Source of the DNA: Algoriphagus sp.
GTDB lineage: Bacteria > Bacteroidota > Bacteroidia > Cytophagales > Cyclobacteriaceae
Assembly: GCF_029254265.1 (NCBI RefSeq)
Contig: NZ_JAQWXX010000012.1
Location: forward strand, 1 to 62,511
DNA length: 62,511 nt
Direction: 5' to 3'
The notes below the pieces were generated by a model. That model was not told the DNA's origin and searched no databases. It was given only the letters and a program-made list of their open reading frames with translations. Each line of letters starts with the position of its first letter. The first letter of the stretch is position 1. Position numbers and translations under genes: made by a program. Positions 27,182-36,607 of this stretch are shown piece by piece.

Positions 27182-29908
27182 TTAGTTCTTTATTACCTGA
27201 ATCCAACCTTTAAATACATGGCTTTTACCAGCTTTATCTACTGTAGTCAAAATGTAGAAGTAAGTACCGGCTACTTGACCTGGTGCATTCCAATCATTCC
27301 GATAATTTTCTTGCTCAAAGACATGGTCTCCATATCTGTTAATGATCACGATTTCATTGCTTACAAACCTTCCAAGACCTTTAATCTCGAATAAATCATT
27401 GTCACCATCTTGATTAGGTGTGATCACGTTAGGGATTCGAAATGGTAGAATTTGATTCACATCATCGTCTTGATTATCCAAACTGTTGATGTCGTCTTCT
27501 TCTATATTCACTCTAACGATATTGGTAATAGTTCCAGCATCGCCAGCTTGAACCTTAACTCGAATCACTACCACCCCATCAGCTGGTAAGAATGGAATAT
27601 TCCAAGTAATTCGACTACCTGTAACTGAAGGTGTCCCTACCTGTATTTGAGTATCACTTACGTTTGCTACGGTTGAGTTTAAGTAAGTAACTCCGTTTGG
27701 AAGATCATCCACCAGCACAACATTGGTCGCTGGAGTTTCGCCTATATTCGTCAACCGAATCTCATACTCAAATTCGTCTCCTTCATAGACTTCAGCCTCG
27801 AAACTGGTCTTCGATACCGCAAGATCTACCTGATCGTTGATGATCGTAATAGTGACTTTATCCTCATCCTTGATATCTTCATCTCCACCATTTGGGTCTT
27901 TTGCCGTGACCACAGCAACATTGACAATTTCTCCTTCCAAAAGATCTGAGATAGTCACGGAATAGGTTGTGAAAAAAGATTTAGAATCACCAGGCTTCAA
28001 TTCATCAATAACATCTTCAAAACCAGTCAGCGGATCTACAACATCGATATTGGTCAAGGTAACATTACCCGTATTTGTCACTGTCAAAGTATAAGTGATT
28101 AACTCACCTTCATCAGATACAACTTCTTTATCTGCCACTTTTTCAATGGTCAAACTTGGTGTTAGTGTACAATTTATGAAGGATAAAGTCACAGTGGCCG
28201 TCGTTGCCAATGTGCATGGTGAAGTTTGCTCTACTGTGTAAGTGTACACATTGCTTACATTTGTCCAAATCCCACCTGGAGTTGGATTCCCTTCTAAAGA
28301 ATTAAACAGCAATTCATCATTTGGTCTAGTCCCCTCACAAAAATTCAAAATCCCATTTTCTCCTGCGCTTTTAATTTCAGTTACTTCAATGGATATTTCA
28401 TCAGTTTTGGACGCACACTCTTCTGCTCCTTCCACGGATACTGTGAGTCTATAAATTGAACTTCTTGTGACATTTTCCAGAACTAATTTTGTTTGATCGT
28501 CGTCGGAATCGGACACTGTTTCCCAACCGGAATCGGTCTGCCTTTCCCATAGGTAGATATAATTTACCTCAGTGGTCGTTAAAGTATCTGTGAGGTTAGA
28601 GGTAATCAAAGCAGAGCCCCCTTCGCAAATATTAGTATCAGACAACTCCAGCTCAACACTATGGGCATAAACATTAACAACTTTCTCCGAGACCACTCTA
28701 CAGTTAGAATTAATTAACGTTTCATTGCTTCCTGCAACGAGTACCCTAAATTCAAAACTCTCGTTTGGGTCTAAATTCAAATATGGGTTTGGAAAAGATA
28801 CCGTGGCGTCCACGTCAGAGTTTACAATTGAACTACCAATGTTAATCCAACTAGAGGTAGCACCAACTGGGCGATATTGAAGTTGAAAATGATTTTCAAG
28901 GAAAGGGTACTGTGAATTAACTGTTCTTGCTCTTAAAAGAGGATCATCACCCGGACAAATTGCATCTGCCGATTCCAGTATCGCTTCAGGCCCAAGAGGC
29001 GAAAAACTGATATCATCAATAGCCAAATCGTTTCCAAATTGATTGGGAACTACATTGGTGATTTCTAAGAATACACCTGTTTGATCGGAAGGAAGCTGAA
29101 AATCAAATTTAAGCTCATACCAATTATGTCTAGGCTTGACCTCACTGTCAGTGGTAGTTCTTGAGGAAATCAACTCCCCTTTTGAACCGTCACTATTAAC
29201 TCTAAAAATATCAAATCGAACTCTTGGATGAGCACTACTTTCCAAGCCACCCCCACCATCAGGTTCTTCATCATCAGCCGTATTTAAATCAATTATCCAT
29301 GTTGAAAATCTAAAATAATCACCTCCACACAGTCCTTCAATTTTCCTAGTAAAATAGGTCGTCGTAGAACTATGAGCATCCACCAACAACATGTAGCCAT
29401 TTTCATCATCCGTATGATCAGGACTTGAAACAAAATATTCATTGTAATAACCTCGACTGTCAGTTACTATTGAGTAGCCACCTTTACCACCTTCAGGAGG
29501 AAGTCCTATGGAATTTTCCAGATAATCGACATAGGCCGGACCCCAGTTTCCATCAATTACCGACTGTGGTAGAGGAAGTGTATAGCCTCTACCATCTCCA
29601 AGAGGGGTAATTTCTATTTTCCTGGAAAACAATTCGTGAGACTTCTGATAATCTGTTTTTAGGCTTTCAATGTTCGTCCAAAGTGCTGGTGAGAAAAAGT
29701 CAATTGAGTTTATATACGAAAGTCCTTGTCTTTTAAAAAATACATCAGCTCCGGCTCCATCATTGAAGGAATCTTCCCCGCCTGGGTTATCTCCAACCTT
29801 CCCAAAAGTTTCAAGAAAAATCGGATCACCAATTCCATTTTGAGAAAATCCTGAACTTAGGTTTGAAAAAAATAAAAGAATAATTAATCCAATTTTTAAT
29901 AAATTCAT
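27182..29908 (-). CDS. Large surface protein with DUF11 repeats and type IX (type B, CHU_C) sorting domain
   Basis: A 908-aa secreted protein when started at the ATG at 29908 ([20 protein letters not shown]), which removes a poor 28-residue N-terminal extension. An N-terminal jelly-roll-like domain (about 150-330; [34 protein letters not shown]) is followed by Ig-like Cys-bearing segments. DUF11 domains lie at about 581-686 and 689-809 ([31 protein letters not shown]). A CHU_C/gliding-motility C-terminal domain ends it at about 824-908 ([19 protein letters not shown] ... [12 protein letters not shown]). This domain is the type B signal for secretion by type IX. It is likely a surface adhesin or a coat protein. 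Confidence 0.87.
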   Translation of the reverse strand: MNLLKIGLIILLFFSNLSSGFSQNGIGDPIFLETFGKVGDNPGGEDSFNDGAGADVFFKRQGLSYINSIDFFSPALWTNIESLKTDYQKSHELFSRKIEITPLGDGRGYTLPLPQSVIDGNWGPAYVDYLENSIGLPPEGGKGGYSIVTDSRGYYNEYFVSSPDHTDDENGYMLLVDAHSSTTTYFTRKIEGLCGGDYFRFSTWIIDLNTADDEEPDGGGGLESSAHPRVRFDIFRVNSDGSKGELISSRTTTDSEVKPRHNWYELKFDFQLPSDQTGVFLEITNVVPNQFGNDLAIDDISFSPLGPEAILESADAICPGDDPLLRARTVNSQYPFLENHFQLQYRPVGATSSWINIGSSIVNSDVDATVSFPNPYLNLDPNESFEFRVLVAGSNETLINSNCRVVSEKVVNVYAHSVELELSDTNICEGGSALITSNLTDTLTTTEVNYIYLWERQTDSGWETVSDSDDDQTKLVLENVTRSSIYRLTVSVEGAEECASKTDEISIEVTEIKSAGENGILNFCEGTRPNDELLFNSLEGNPTPGGIWTNVSNVYTYTVEQTSPCTLATTATVTLSFINCTLTPSLTIEKVADKEVVSDEGELITYTLTVTNTGNVTLTNIDVVDPLTGFEDVIDELKPGDSKSFFTTYSVTISDLLEGEIVNVAVVTAKDPNGGDEDIKDEDKVTITIINDQVDLAVSKTSFEAEVYEGDEFEYEIRLTNIGETPATNVVLVDDLPNGVTYLNSTVANVSDTQIQVGTPSVTGSRITWNIPFLPADGVVVIRVKVQAGDAGTITNIVRVNIEEDDINSLDNQDDDVNQILPFRIPNVITPNQDGDNDLFEIKGLGRFVSNEIVIINRYGDHVFEQENYRNDWNAPGQVAGTYFYILTTVDKAGKSHVFKGWIQVIKN

Positions 29909-30419
29909 TGGACCGTAAGATTTATTTCTATCGAAAAACCTCTTCCACAAAAAATGGATTCGGATGAAATGACTGGTGGATGAAATGTCCATATCGTTTA
30001 TATTTTAAAATTTCGAGTTCTTAAACTTATTTTTATAATACACTCACTATCAATTTATTAATTCTATAAAAAAATTATTCCAAATCGCCCTTTAGTTTTT
30101 TAGAAGTAGATTTTCATCTAATAAAAAACTTTATACAGCAAAAATTTCTGTTCACAATAAATTATTACAGGTAAAAGTACACTTTATTGTTTTTCACACC
30201 CTTCCTTTTTGATTTGTAATACAATTTATTTACTGTGAAAAAATATTTTTAAGATTCAAAAAATTCCTGTGAGTTGTGAATTCTGGTTTAAAATGAAGTA
30301 GACTTTTTTGACACTCATCAAAAAACAAAATCAAAACCTAATCTCAATTTACATCCATGTATCTTAAGGAAGGATTTATCACATTCCAGACTCTTCTATT
30401 TCCCAAACTCCTAAAATCA
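29909..30419. other. AT-rich divergent intergenic region
   Basis: About 510 bases without a gene separate the large surface protein (minus) and the aldehyde dehydrogenase (plus). The sequence is very AT-rich; no clean -7/-33 pair, hairpin or RNA gene could be picked out by eye. The promoters for both units should lie here. Confidence 0.5.
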
Positions 30420-31856
30420 ATGGCAATCTTATCTGAAAATTCAATTGAACCAAAAGTTTTCTTAAACACCTTTCTTTTGCAAAAGAAGACCGCTAATTCT
30501 TGGAGGATGTCAACTGCATCAGATCGCATTTCGCGCCTAAAAAGTATTAGTGAATGGATAAAAGGACATCAAAAGGATATTCAAGATGTGTTATTCGCTG
30601 ACTTTCACAAACCTCGGGTTGAAACAGATCTTTCAGAGATCTTCACGGTGACCTCAGAAATCAACCATGCAATTAAGAATCTAAAAGCATGGATGAAACC
30701 AAAGTCCGTTTCGACTCCTCTTCCTTTGCTTGGGACGAGTGGAAAAATATATTATGAGCCAAAAGGATGTGCTTTGATTATAGCACCATGGAATTATCCA
30801 TTCAATCTTGCCATAGGACCATTGGTTTCTGCCTTGGCCGCAGGATGTCCTGCAATCATCAAACCATCCGAACTGACGCCAAACACTTCTTCCCTTATTG
30901 AGAAGATGATTTCCGAATTATTTGATCCCTCGGAGGTTGCCGTTTTTCAAGGCGAGTCTAATGTGGCTCAAGAGCTTTTGAAGCTTCCGTTTGATCATAT
31001 TTTCTTTACAGGTAGTCCTGCCGTGGGGAAAATTGTAATGAAAGCCGCAGCAGAGAATTTGACTTCGGTCACTTTGGAGCTAGGTGGAAAATCTCCTGTA
31101 ATTATTGATCAAGATGCTAATTTGAAGGATACTGCCGAGAAACTAGTTTTTGGAAAGTTCATCAATTGTGGACAAACCTGCGTAGCACCAGATTACCTTT
31201 TAGTACATGAGAAAAGCAAAGAGAAGCTATTGATGGAACTGAAGGTTGCTCTTAAAAACATGTATGATCCGAAATTTGACGGAATTGAAAAGTCTCCAGA
31301 TCTGGCAAGGATAATCAACGATAGGCATTTTGAAAGATTGGTCTCAAGCCTCAAAGACGGGATACAAAATGGGGCGATAATTGAATTTGGAGGAAAATAC
31401 GATGCACCTTCCCGATTCATTGAACCAACATTGATCAGCTGCTTAAGCGATGATATCATTCTGATGGAAGAAGAAATCTTTGGCCCAATCCTTCCAATCA
31501 AGACCTTCTCCATGCTGGATGAAGCCATTTCCTACATCAACGGAAAGCCCAAACCACTTGCGCTTTATTATTTCGGATCAAACACTACAAATTCTTCCCG
31601 AGTTATTCAGGAGACGAGTTCTGGAAATGCTATGATCAATGATTGTGTGATTCATTTCCTGGATTTGGAGATGCCATTTGGAGGAGTAAATAATAGTGGA
31701 ATAGGAAAAGCTCATGGACATTATGGTTTCTTGGCATTTTCAAATGAAAAGGGAGTGTTGAAGCAACGAGTGGGATTAAATAATGCAACTTTGCTTCGAC
31801 CTCCTTATGGTGCTGCTGCTCAAAAAATTGTCCAATCATTAATCAAATGGTTTTAA
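30420..31856 (+). CDS. Aldehyde dehydrogenase family protein (ALDH3-like)
   Basis: A 478-aa NAD(P)+-dependent aldehyde dehydrogenase of the class 3 type (short N-terminus, length about 450-480). The chosen start is the ATG at 30420 (MAILSENSIEPKVF); the longer frame upstream lacks family similarity. Key residues: the general base E220 in TLELGGKSPVII, the nucleophile C254 in INCGQTCVAP, the cofactor-binding IIAPWNYPFNLAIGPL and the EEIFGPILPI loop. It oxidises medium- or long-chain aliphatic aldehydes by family. The neighbouring lipoprotein esterase follows after ten bases, so they are probably co-transcribed. Confidence 0.92.
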   Translation: MAILSENSIEPKVFLNTFLLQKKTANSWRMSTASDRISRLKSISEWIKGHQKDIQDVLFADFHKPRVETDLSEIFTVTSEINHAIKNLKAWMKPKSVSTPLPLLGTSGKIYYEPKGCALIIAPWNYPFNLAIGPLVSALAAGCPAIIKPSELTPNTSSLIEKMISELFDPSEVAVFQGESNVAQELLKLPFDHIFFTGSPAVGKIVMKAAAENLTSVTLELGGKSPVIIDQDANLKDTAEKLVFGKFINCGQTCVAPDYLLVHEKSKEKLLMELKVALKNMYDPKFDGIEKSPDLARIINDRHFERLVSSLKDGIQNGAIIEFGGKYDAPSRFIEPTLISCLSDDIILMEEEIFGPILPIKTFSMLDEAISYINGKPKPLALYYFGSNTTNSSRVIQETSSGNAMINDCVIHFLDLEMPFGGVNNSGIGKAHGHYGFLAFSNEKGVLKQRVGLNNATLLRPPYGAAAQKIVQSLIKWF

Positions 31857-31866
31857 TCTACCACAA

Positions 31867-32730
31867 ATGAAAATACTATACCGATCAATTTTTCTTCTTT
31901 CAATCAGCATTCTACTATGGAACTGTAGCGAGAATCCTGAAATTCCCATGGCAGGCGAATTACCTGCTATGGATCTTTTTGATCAATCTTATGGCAATGA
32001 GACAAATCAACTATTCGATATATTTCTCCCACAAGGAAGATCCAGAGAAAATACACCTCTCATTATATATATACATGGTGGTGGGTGGATAGATGGAAGC
32101 AAGGAAGAATTTCTCCAGTTTAGGCAGTCTTTCCAAAGGGAATTTCCTGATTATGCCATCGCCTCCATTAATTATCGCCTTTTTGACTTCTTAACGGGAA
32201 AGAACAAATTTCCCACGCAGGAAAATGACGTAATTGCAGCGGTGAGATCGATTCAATTGCAAACTGTAAATTGGAATATCTCCGACCAAATTATCTTGGC
32301 AGGAGCAAGTGCAGGGGGACATTTGGCCTTACTTCATAGCTACAAACATCAAACTATTGGAAATATTAAAGCAGTAATTGCCTTCTTTCCTCCAAGCGAT
32401 TTAGTTTCGCTTTATACTTTTAATCAAATCACTCAACTCGGCCTTAATGCCTTGTTGGGTGGAAATCCTCAAGAACAAGCCACTGCCTACTTAGAATCTA
32501 GCCCAAGTAATTTTATCCAAGAAGCGGTAGTCCCAACTATTTTCTTTCACGGAAGCAGCGACACAGTAGTTCCGGTATGGCAAAGTGATCTTTTTGCGGA
32601 CAAACTGAATTCGGTATCAGCTCGATTTGAATACAAACGAATTGAAAACCAAGGTCATGGATTCAATGATCCAACTTATTCACAAGCATTTAAAGATGCT
32701 GCTAGCTTTTTAGAGCGGAATTTAGAATAA
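31867..32730 (+). CDS. Alpha/beta hydrolase lipoprotein (BD-FAE/esterase type)
   Basis: A 287-aa lipoprotein with SPII signal ending in LLWNC (Cys20), so it is tethered to the membrane. The fold is an esterase/lipase of the BD-FAE family: oxyanion HGGGW at 70-74, nucleophile S148 in GASAGG, acid D232 in SSDTVVP, base H264 in NQGHGF. Family members are carbohydrate or short-chain esterases. It follows the aldehyde dehydrogenase gene by ten bases in the same direction, so the pair may handle an ester whose alcohol is later oxidised (inference). Confidence 0.85.
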   Translation: MKILYRSIFLLSISILLWNCSENPEIPMAGELPAMDLFDQSYGNETNQLFDIFLPQGRSRENTPLIIYIHGGGWIDGSKEEFLQFRQSFQREFPDYAIASINYRLFDFLTGKNKFPTQENDVIAAVRSIQLQTVNWNISDQIILAGASAGGHLALLHSYKHQTIGNIKAVIAFFPPSDLVSLYTFNQITQLGLNALLGGNPQEQATAYLESSPSNFIQEAVVPTIFFHGSSDTVVPVWQSDLFADKLNSVSARFEYKRIENQGHGFNDPTYSQAFKDAASFLERNLE

Positions 32731-32733
32731 AAA

Positions 32734-32754
32734 AACCCGGGCAAATGCCGGGTT
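32734..32754 (-). terminator. Terminator of the ECF sigma operon
   Basis: The arms AACCCGG and CCGGGTT have a seven-base loop. Read on the minus strand they are followed by a run of seven T, 11 bases after the stop of the small sigma-partner gene. The plus strand lacks a T run. Confidence 0.8.
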
Positions 32755-32764
32755 ACCAAAGGAT

Positions 32765-32998
32765 TTAGACTCGCTGGAGTCCCGTAGAATGTGCCATATC
32801 TTTAATGGCATTTACTACACTTGCGGAAGGCTGAAGTTGGATTTGATCCACTTGCTCTATTGTGCTCAGCAATTCAATGTATTCTTCCATCAGTGAATCA
32901 TCACTGTGTAAGGCTTGCACCAAGAGTTCTTGTTCTACCTCCTTCATTTCCTGATAGATATACCTGATCAGGTCATTTTGGGTAAATTGTTTTGTCAT
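32765..32998 (-). CDS. Small protein overlapping the ECF sigma gene, putative regulator
   Basis: A 77-aa protein when started at the ATG at 32998 (the longer frame begins with TTG). It starts 26 bases inside the end of the sigma gene, so translation is coupled. It is predicted helical, with no zinc-binding Cys/His cluster or membrane helix, so it is not a classical anti-sigma factor of the ZAS type. Its position directly downstream of the sigma gene in one transcript makes a role in controlling or assisting the sigma factor likely by context only. It is followed by the operon terminator. Confidence 0.65.
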   Translation of the reverse strand: MTKQFTQNDLIRYIYQEMKEVEQELLVQALHSDDSLMEEYIELLSTIEQVDQIQLQPSASVVNAIKDMAHSTGLQRV

Positions 32999-33575
32999 AG
33001 GCAATGTTTAACTGTTTCATTTTTTTTCTAAGATGAATTAATGCGTACCGCATTCTACCTAAAGCGGTATTGATACTCACTCCAGTTTGATCTGCAATTT
33101 CCTGGAAACTCAAATCCAAGTAATGTCGCATGATCAATACTTCCTTTTGAGCCTCAGGAAGCTCCTCAATGAGGCGCTTTACCAGCTCAATGTTATCTTC
33201 TCTTATTTGACGATCTTCAACATTTTCCTCTGCAAATCTTAGAGAATTTAACACATTAGACCCGTCTTCCATGACAATGGTTGGATAGCGCTTGGCTTTT
33301 CTGAAATAATCAATTGCCAGATTATGTGCTATACGCATCACCCATGGTTGAAATTTCCCCTCCTCATTGTATTTATCTGAGTGAAGTGTATTCACTACTT
33401 TGACAAAAACATCTTGAAGCAAGTCTTCCGCAACTTTTTGATCCTTGACGATCAAAACAATGGTAGTGTAAATTTTGCTTTGGTACCGATCTACTAAAAG
33501 ATCAAAGGCAGCATCACTGCCATTTCGATACTGAGCGATCAATTCGCTGTCCTTAGGACCTATTCGCTTACTCAT
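32973..33575 (-). CDS. ECF-type RNA polymerase sigma factor
   Basis: A 200-aa extracytoplasmic function sigma factor. Region 2 is about residues 20-90 (AFDLLVDRYQSKIYTTIVLIV, EDLLQDVFVKV, KFQPWVMRIAHNLAIDYFRK), and region 4 is about 135-190 (IEELPEAQKEVLIMRHYL, LSFQEIADQTGVSINTALGR). Regions 1 and 3 are absent, as expected. The only partner encoded beside it is a 77-aa protein. No FecR- or RseA-like anti-sigma is present, so the trigger is unknown. The start at 33575 fits the family. Confidence 0.95.
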   Translation of the reverse strand: MSKRIGPKDSELIAQYRNGSDAAFDLLVDRYQSKIYTTIVLIVKDQKVAEDLLQDVFVKVVNTLHSDKYNEEGKFQPWVMRIAHNLAIDYFRKAKRYPTIVMEDGSNVLNSLRFAEENVEDRQIREDNIELVKRLIEELPEAQKEVLIMRHYLDLSFQEIADQTGVSINTALGRMRYALIHLRKKMKQLNIAYDKTIYPK

Positions 33576-33923
33576 TTTTTAAGTTGGTTTATGATAAACG
33601 TAGAGGTCTAGGCCATAGTATCTTTTTAGAGTAAATAAAAATTGTAGGTGCTAAAAGTATTATTTCAAATAGAACTCTGCAAAGAAATTCGAAAGATTTT
33701 ATGCTTAGAAAGAAATCCTATGATAAATCAAAAGATTATTTCGGACTTGATCCAAAAAACCACTCTTTTATTTGCAGAATAATTGATTTGGTAATCCATA
33801 TAACCAATGATAATGCCAAAGAGTGTTAAAAACGAATTCTAATTTTGTCTTTTTTACACTATCACATTCCTCAGATTGCAGTTCATTGTGTACATTCGTG
33901 ATCTAAGAAAAAAAAGTAAATCA
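33576..33923. other. Divergent intergenic region, sigma operon to DUF3127 gene
   Basis: About 350 AT-rich bases hold no gene, hairpin or repeat that I could see. The promoters for the divergent ECF and DUF3127 units should lie here, but no -7/-33 pair was clear. Confidence 0.45.
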
Positions 33924-34274
33924 ATGGAATTAAGCGGAAAAGTAATTCAAAAATTAGCTGAAGTAGGTGGTAATTCAAAGAGCGGAAACGCTTGGAGAAA
34001 GCAAGAATTTATTGTTGAGACCGAAGGACAATACCCGAAGAAAGTATGTGTATCACTTTGGGGAGATAAAATCGACCAATTTGCAGTTGGTGTAGGTGAG
34101 CAAGTCACTCTCAGCATTGATGTAGAAAGCAGGGAATATAACGGCAGATGGTATACCGAAGTAAAAGCTTACCGGGTAGACCGAACTGGTGGAGCAGCGG
34201 CACCTAGCAATTCAGCTATGCCAGATGTAGACACCTTTCATTCAGAAGGTGAAGAGGATAAATTACCTTTCTAA
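33924..34274 (+). CDS. DUF3127 (OB-fold-like) protein
   Basis: A 116-aa cytoplasmic protein started at the ATG at 33924 (MELSGKVIQKL); the longer upstream frame is not family-like. The five-strand pattern, SGKVIQKLAEVGGNSKSGNAW, QEFIVETEGQ, KKVCVSLWGDKIDQF, GEQVTLSIDVESREY, RWYTEVKAYRVDR, fits the OB-fold-like DUF3127 family common in Bacteroidota and resembles a single-strand DNA-binding protein in size and strand order. The C-terminal tail is acidic (EGEEDKLPF), like SSB tails. Binding to nucleic acid is thus a reasonable guess, not shown. A small conserved protein follows 11 bases later. Confidence 0.82.
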   Translation: MELSGKVIQKLAEVGGNSKSGNAWRKQEFIVETEGQYPKKVCVSLWGDKIDQFAVGVGEQVTLSIDVESREYNGRWYTEVKAYRVDRTGGAAAPSNSAMPDVDTFHSEGEEDKLPF

Positions 34275-34285
34275 AAGAGATCAGT

Positions 34286-34750
34286 ATGTGGGATGATTTT
34301 GATGAAGATGAGGATACCTGGGATGAGGACGATGAAAGTAGCTTCAGAAAAGAGCATGAAAAAATCTACAAACACCCCCTAATGAAAAAAGCCAAAGATA
34401 TCCTAGCCCTGACCAGAGCATTGGTCGGGAGCTTGGATGAGGCTAGAAGAGAGCTCTATGGAAGCATCATGCTCCAAGACGCAATGTTGATAAGTTCCAA
34501 ATTTGCTGCTGCAGAATCCACCTCAGATTTTGTTTCCAAAATGGAAAAAGCTGTTTTTATTAAGGTGCATGCAAAAAACTTGAACGGGATGACTTATCAG
34601 CTTGCAATGGAAGAAACCCATGCTGAAGAACATTTAGAATTACTTCGAGCCTCTATAGAAGAATACCGAAAACTTTTTATTGAATGGATCAAAAGTCTAG
34701 ATCCAAGTGAAAAAACAGATGATGGTTGGGGGGTTTTCACTGAAAACTAA
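34286..34750 (+). CDS. Conserved hypothetical protein with acidic N-terminus
   Basis: A 154-aa protein of unknown function. Residues 1-20 are nearly all Asp/Glu/Trp (DDFDEDEDTWDEDDE), then come three long helices (MKKAKDILALTRALVGSLDE, SIMLQDAMLISSKFAAA, HAEEHLELLRASIEEYRKLF). No catalytic motif is seen. It follows the DUF3127 gene by 11 bases and is probably co-transcribed. Its stop overlaps by four bases the stop of the 49-aa membrane protein on the other strand. Confidence 0.65.
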   Translation: MWDDFDEDEDTWDEDDESSFRKEHEKIYKHPLMKKAKDILALTRALVGSLDEARRELYGSIMLQDAMLISSKFAAAESTSDFVSKMEKAVFIKVHAKNLNGMTYQLAMEETHAEEHLELLRASIEEYRKLFIEWIKSLDPSEKTDDGWGVFTEN

Positions 34751-34896
34751 CCCCCGGATCCAAATTGAAATCCCAAATAAGCACCACCAAGCATAAGAAT
34801 AAGTGTAATCACGATTAAAAGTAGTAAGACATTCAAAGGAAACTCCCAAGGAACATCACCAATCTTAAAGCGTATAGGTTTTTTCCAATTAATCAT
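34747..34896 (-). CDS. 49-residue single-pass membrane protein downstream of purE
   Basis: A small gene below usual length cut-offs. The frame reads MINWKKPIRFKIGDVPWEF, then a hydrophobic span LNVLLLLIVITLILMLGGAY, then LGFQFGSGG and a stop. The basic N-terminus and one 18-22-residue helix suit a single-pass inner membrane protein, and the Trp/Pro-bearing head is unlike random sequence. It begins seven bases after the purE stop on the same strand, so it probably belongs to the purK-purE transcript. Its stop (TAG) overlaps the convergent stop at 34750. The function is unknown. Confidence 0.6.
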   Translation of the reverse strand: MINWKKPIRFKIGDVPWEFPLNVLLLLIVITLILMLGGAYLGFQFGSGG

Positions 34897-34903
34897 TTGG
34901 GTA

Positions 34904-35419
34904 CTATTTTTTCAGAATTTCTTTCCACCCTTTTGATTCTATAGCTGCAGCAGACTCTTCCACTTTTTCCTTTAAAGTCCTTTTGAAGGCATCCATCTTT
35001 GATCCTACTTCGGCATCAAATGATCCAACAATTGAAGCAGCTAGAATACCAGCATTTTTACCGCCATTCAAGGCAACTGTAGCCACGGGAATACCGCTTG
35101 GCATTTGCAGAATCGACAAAATACTATCCCAACCGTCTATGGAATTGGAACTCTTGATCGGCACCCCTATTACCGGCAGACTAGTTAAAGAAGCAACCAT
35201 TCCTGGCAAATGTGCCGCTCCTCCTGCACCTGCTACAATCACTTTCAGTCCCCTTTCTCGAGCTGATTCGGCGTAATCAATCATGCGCTGAGGGGTTCGA
35301 TGGGCTGAAACTACTGTTAACTCATAAGCAACTCCCAACTCTTCTAAAAATGCTGCAGCTTCTGCCATTATTGGAAGGTCAGACTGACTTCCCATGATTA
35401 TTCCTACCTGTGGGTTCAT
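34904..35419 (-). CDS. purE: 5-(carboxyamino)imidazole ribonucleotide mutase
   Basis: A 171-aa class I PurE, which converts N5-CAIR to CAIR in purine synthesis. Typical motifs are GIIMGSQSDLPIMAEA near the N-terminus, SAHRTPQRMIDYAESARE in the middle and AGAGGAAHLPGMVASLT, then GVPIKSSNSIDGWDSILSI. The length is normal. It overlaps the purK stop by four bases, so the two are co-transcribed, purK first. A small membrane protein gene follows. Confidence 0.97.
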   Translation of the reverse strand: MNPQVGIIMGSQSDLPIMAEAAAFLEELGVAYELTVVSAHRTPQRMIDYAESARERGLKVIVAGAGGAAHLPGMVASLTSLPVIGVPIKSSNSIDGWDSILSILQMPSGIPVATVALNGGKNAGILAASIVGSFDAEVGSKMDAFKRTLKEKVEESAAAIESKGWKEILKK

Positions 35420-36555
35420 AGCGTTGATTTGATTTTAATGAGTTCTTTAATTCTTTGAGCCCTTTTTTTCAAGTTATCCACATTATCATCCAGCAAAGTC
35501 ACATGTCCCATTTTTCGAAATGGTTTGGTGATTTTTTTACCATACAAGTGAATATAAACTCCTTTTTCTGCCAATGCTTCTTCTTTCCCTTCTACTAAGA
35601 CAGGACCTGTAAATCCTTCTTCGCCTAATAAGTTGATCATTGCCGCAGGACATCTCAATTCTGTATTACCCAGCGGCCAGTTCATCACGGCACGAAGATG
35701 CTGCTCAAATTGAGAAGTGAAATTAGCTTCGATCGAATGGTGACCACTATTGTGAGGCCTAGGGGCAATTTCATTTACCAAAACTTCACCTTCTTTGGTC
35801 ACAAACATTTCAACAGCTAAAATTCCCACCATATCCAATTTTAGGATGACTGCCTTGGCTATTTCACTTGCCTGCTCTGCTATTTCTTGTGAAATCTCTG
35901 CTGGCGCAAAAAGAAACTCAACCAAATTGGCAGTGGGGTGAAATGCACACTCTACACTCGGATATACTTCCAAATCTCCATTGGAATTTCGAGCAACAGT
36001 AACTGCGATCTCTCGGTCGAAGTCAATTAATTTTTCCAATAGACCAGGTGCATCAAAGGCTTTGTCCAAATCGGCTGACGAACGCAATACCTGAACTCCA
36101 CGTCCATCATAGCCTTCTTTACCAAGTTTATTGACTGCTGGTAAAAAATCTACATTATGGATAACTTCAGCTTTATCAGCAGTTAAAATGAATTCTGCTG
36201 TAGGGATTCCATTAGATTTATAGAATTCCTTTTGGGCTCGCTTGTCTTGAATTAGTCTTAAGATATGAGGCTGTGGATAAACTCGCTTTCCCTCTTGCTC
36301 CAATTTTTCAAGCGCCTCTGTATTAACACTTTCAATCTCTACAGTTATGACATCGCATTTACTTCCAAATTCATAAACTGTATCAAAATCCTTTAGAGAA
36401 CCCACAGTAAAATCCTGTGCTAAGTCCTTACAAGGTGCATTGGGATCGGGGTCTAAAATGTGGATATCTTGATTGTAGTTGATGGCAGACTGGATAAGCA
36501 TCCGGCCTAGCTGACCTCCACCTAGTACTCCAAGAATGGGTGAATTTGTTTGCAT
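35416..36555 (-). CDS. purK: 5-(carboxyamino)imidazole ribonucleotide synthase
   Basis: A 379-aa ATP-grasp enzyme that carboxylates AIR to N5-CAIR with ATP and bicarbonate. The N-terminal Rossmann-like GVLGGGQLGRMLIQSA and the ATP-grasp segments KLGKEGYDGRGVQVL and VNEIAPRPHNSGHHSIEA are characteristic of PurK. Paired with purE in the class I two-step route. The preceding MutS-like gene ends 52 bases upstream on the same strand, so the unit may be longer than the two genes. Confidence 0.97.
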   Translation of the reverse strand: MQTNSPILGVLGGGQLGRMLIQSAINYNQDIHILDPDPNAPCKDLAQDFTVGSLKDFDTVYEFGSKCDVITVEIESVNTEALEKLEQEGKRVYPQPHILRLIQDKRAQKEFYKSNGIPTAEFILTADKAEVIHNVDFLPAVNKLGKEGYDGRGVQVLRSSADLDKAFDAPGLLEKLIDFDREIAVTVARNSNGDLEVYPSVECAFHPTANLVEFLFAPAEISQEIAEQASEIAKAVILKLDMVGILAVEMFVTKEGEVLVNEIAPRPHNSGHHSIEANFTSQFEQHLRAVMNWPLGNTELRCPAAMINLLGEEGFTGPVLVEGKEEALAEKGVYIHLYGKKITKPFRKMGHVTLLDDNVDNLKKRAQRIKELIKIKSTL

Positions 36556-36607
36556 TGCTTAACTGTTTTTCAAAAATAAGACAATCTGAGCTAAGGAAAA
36601 ACCAAAG

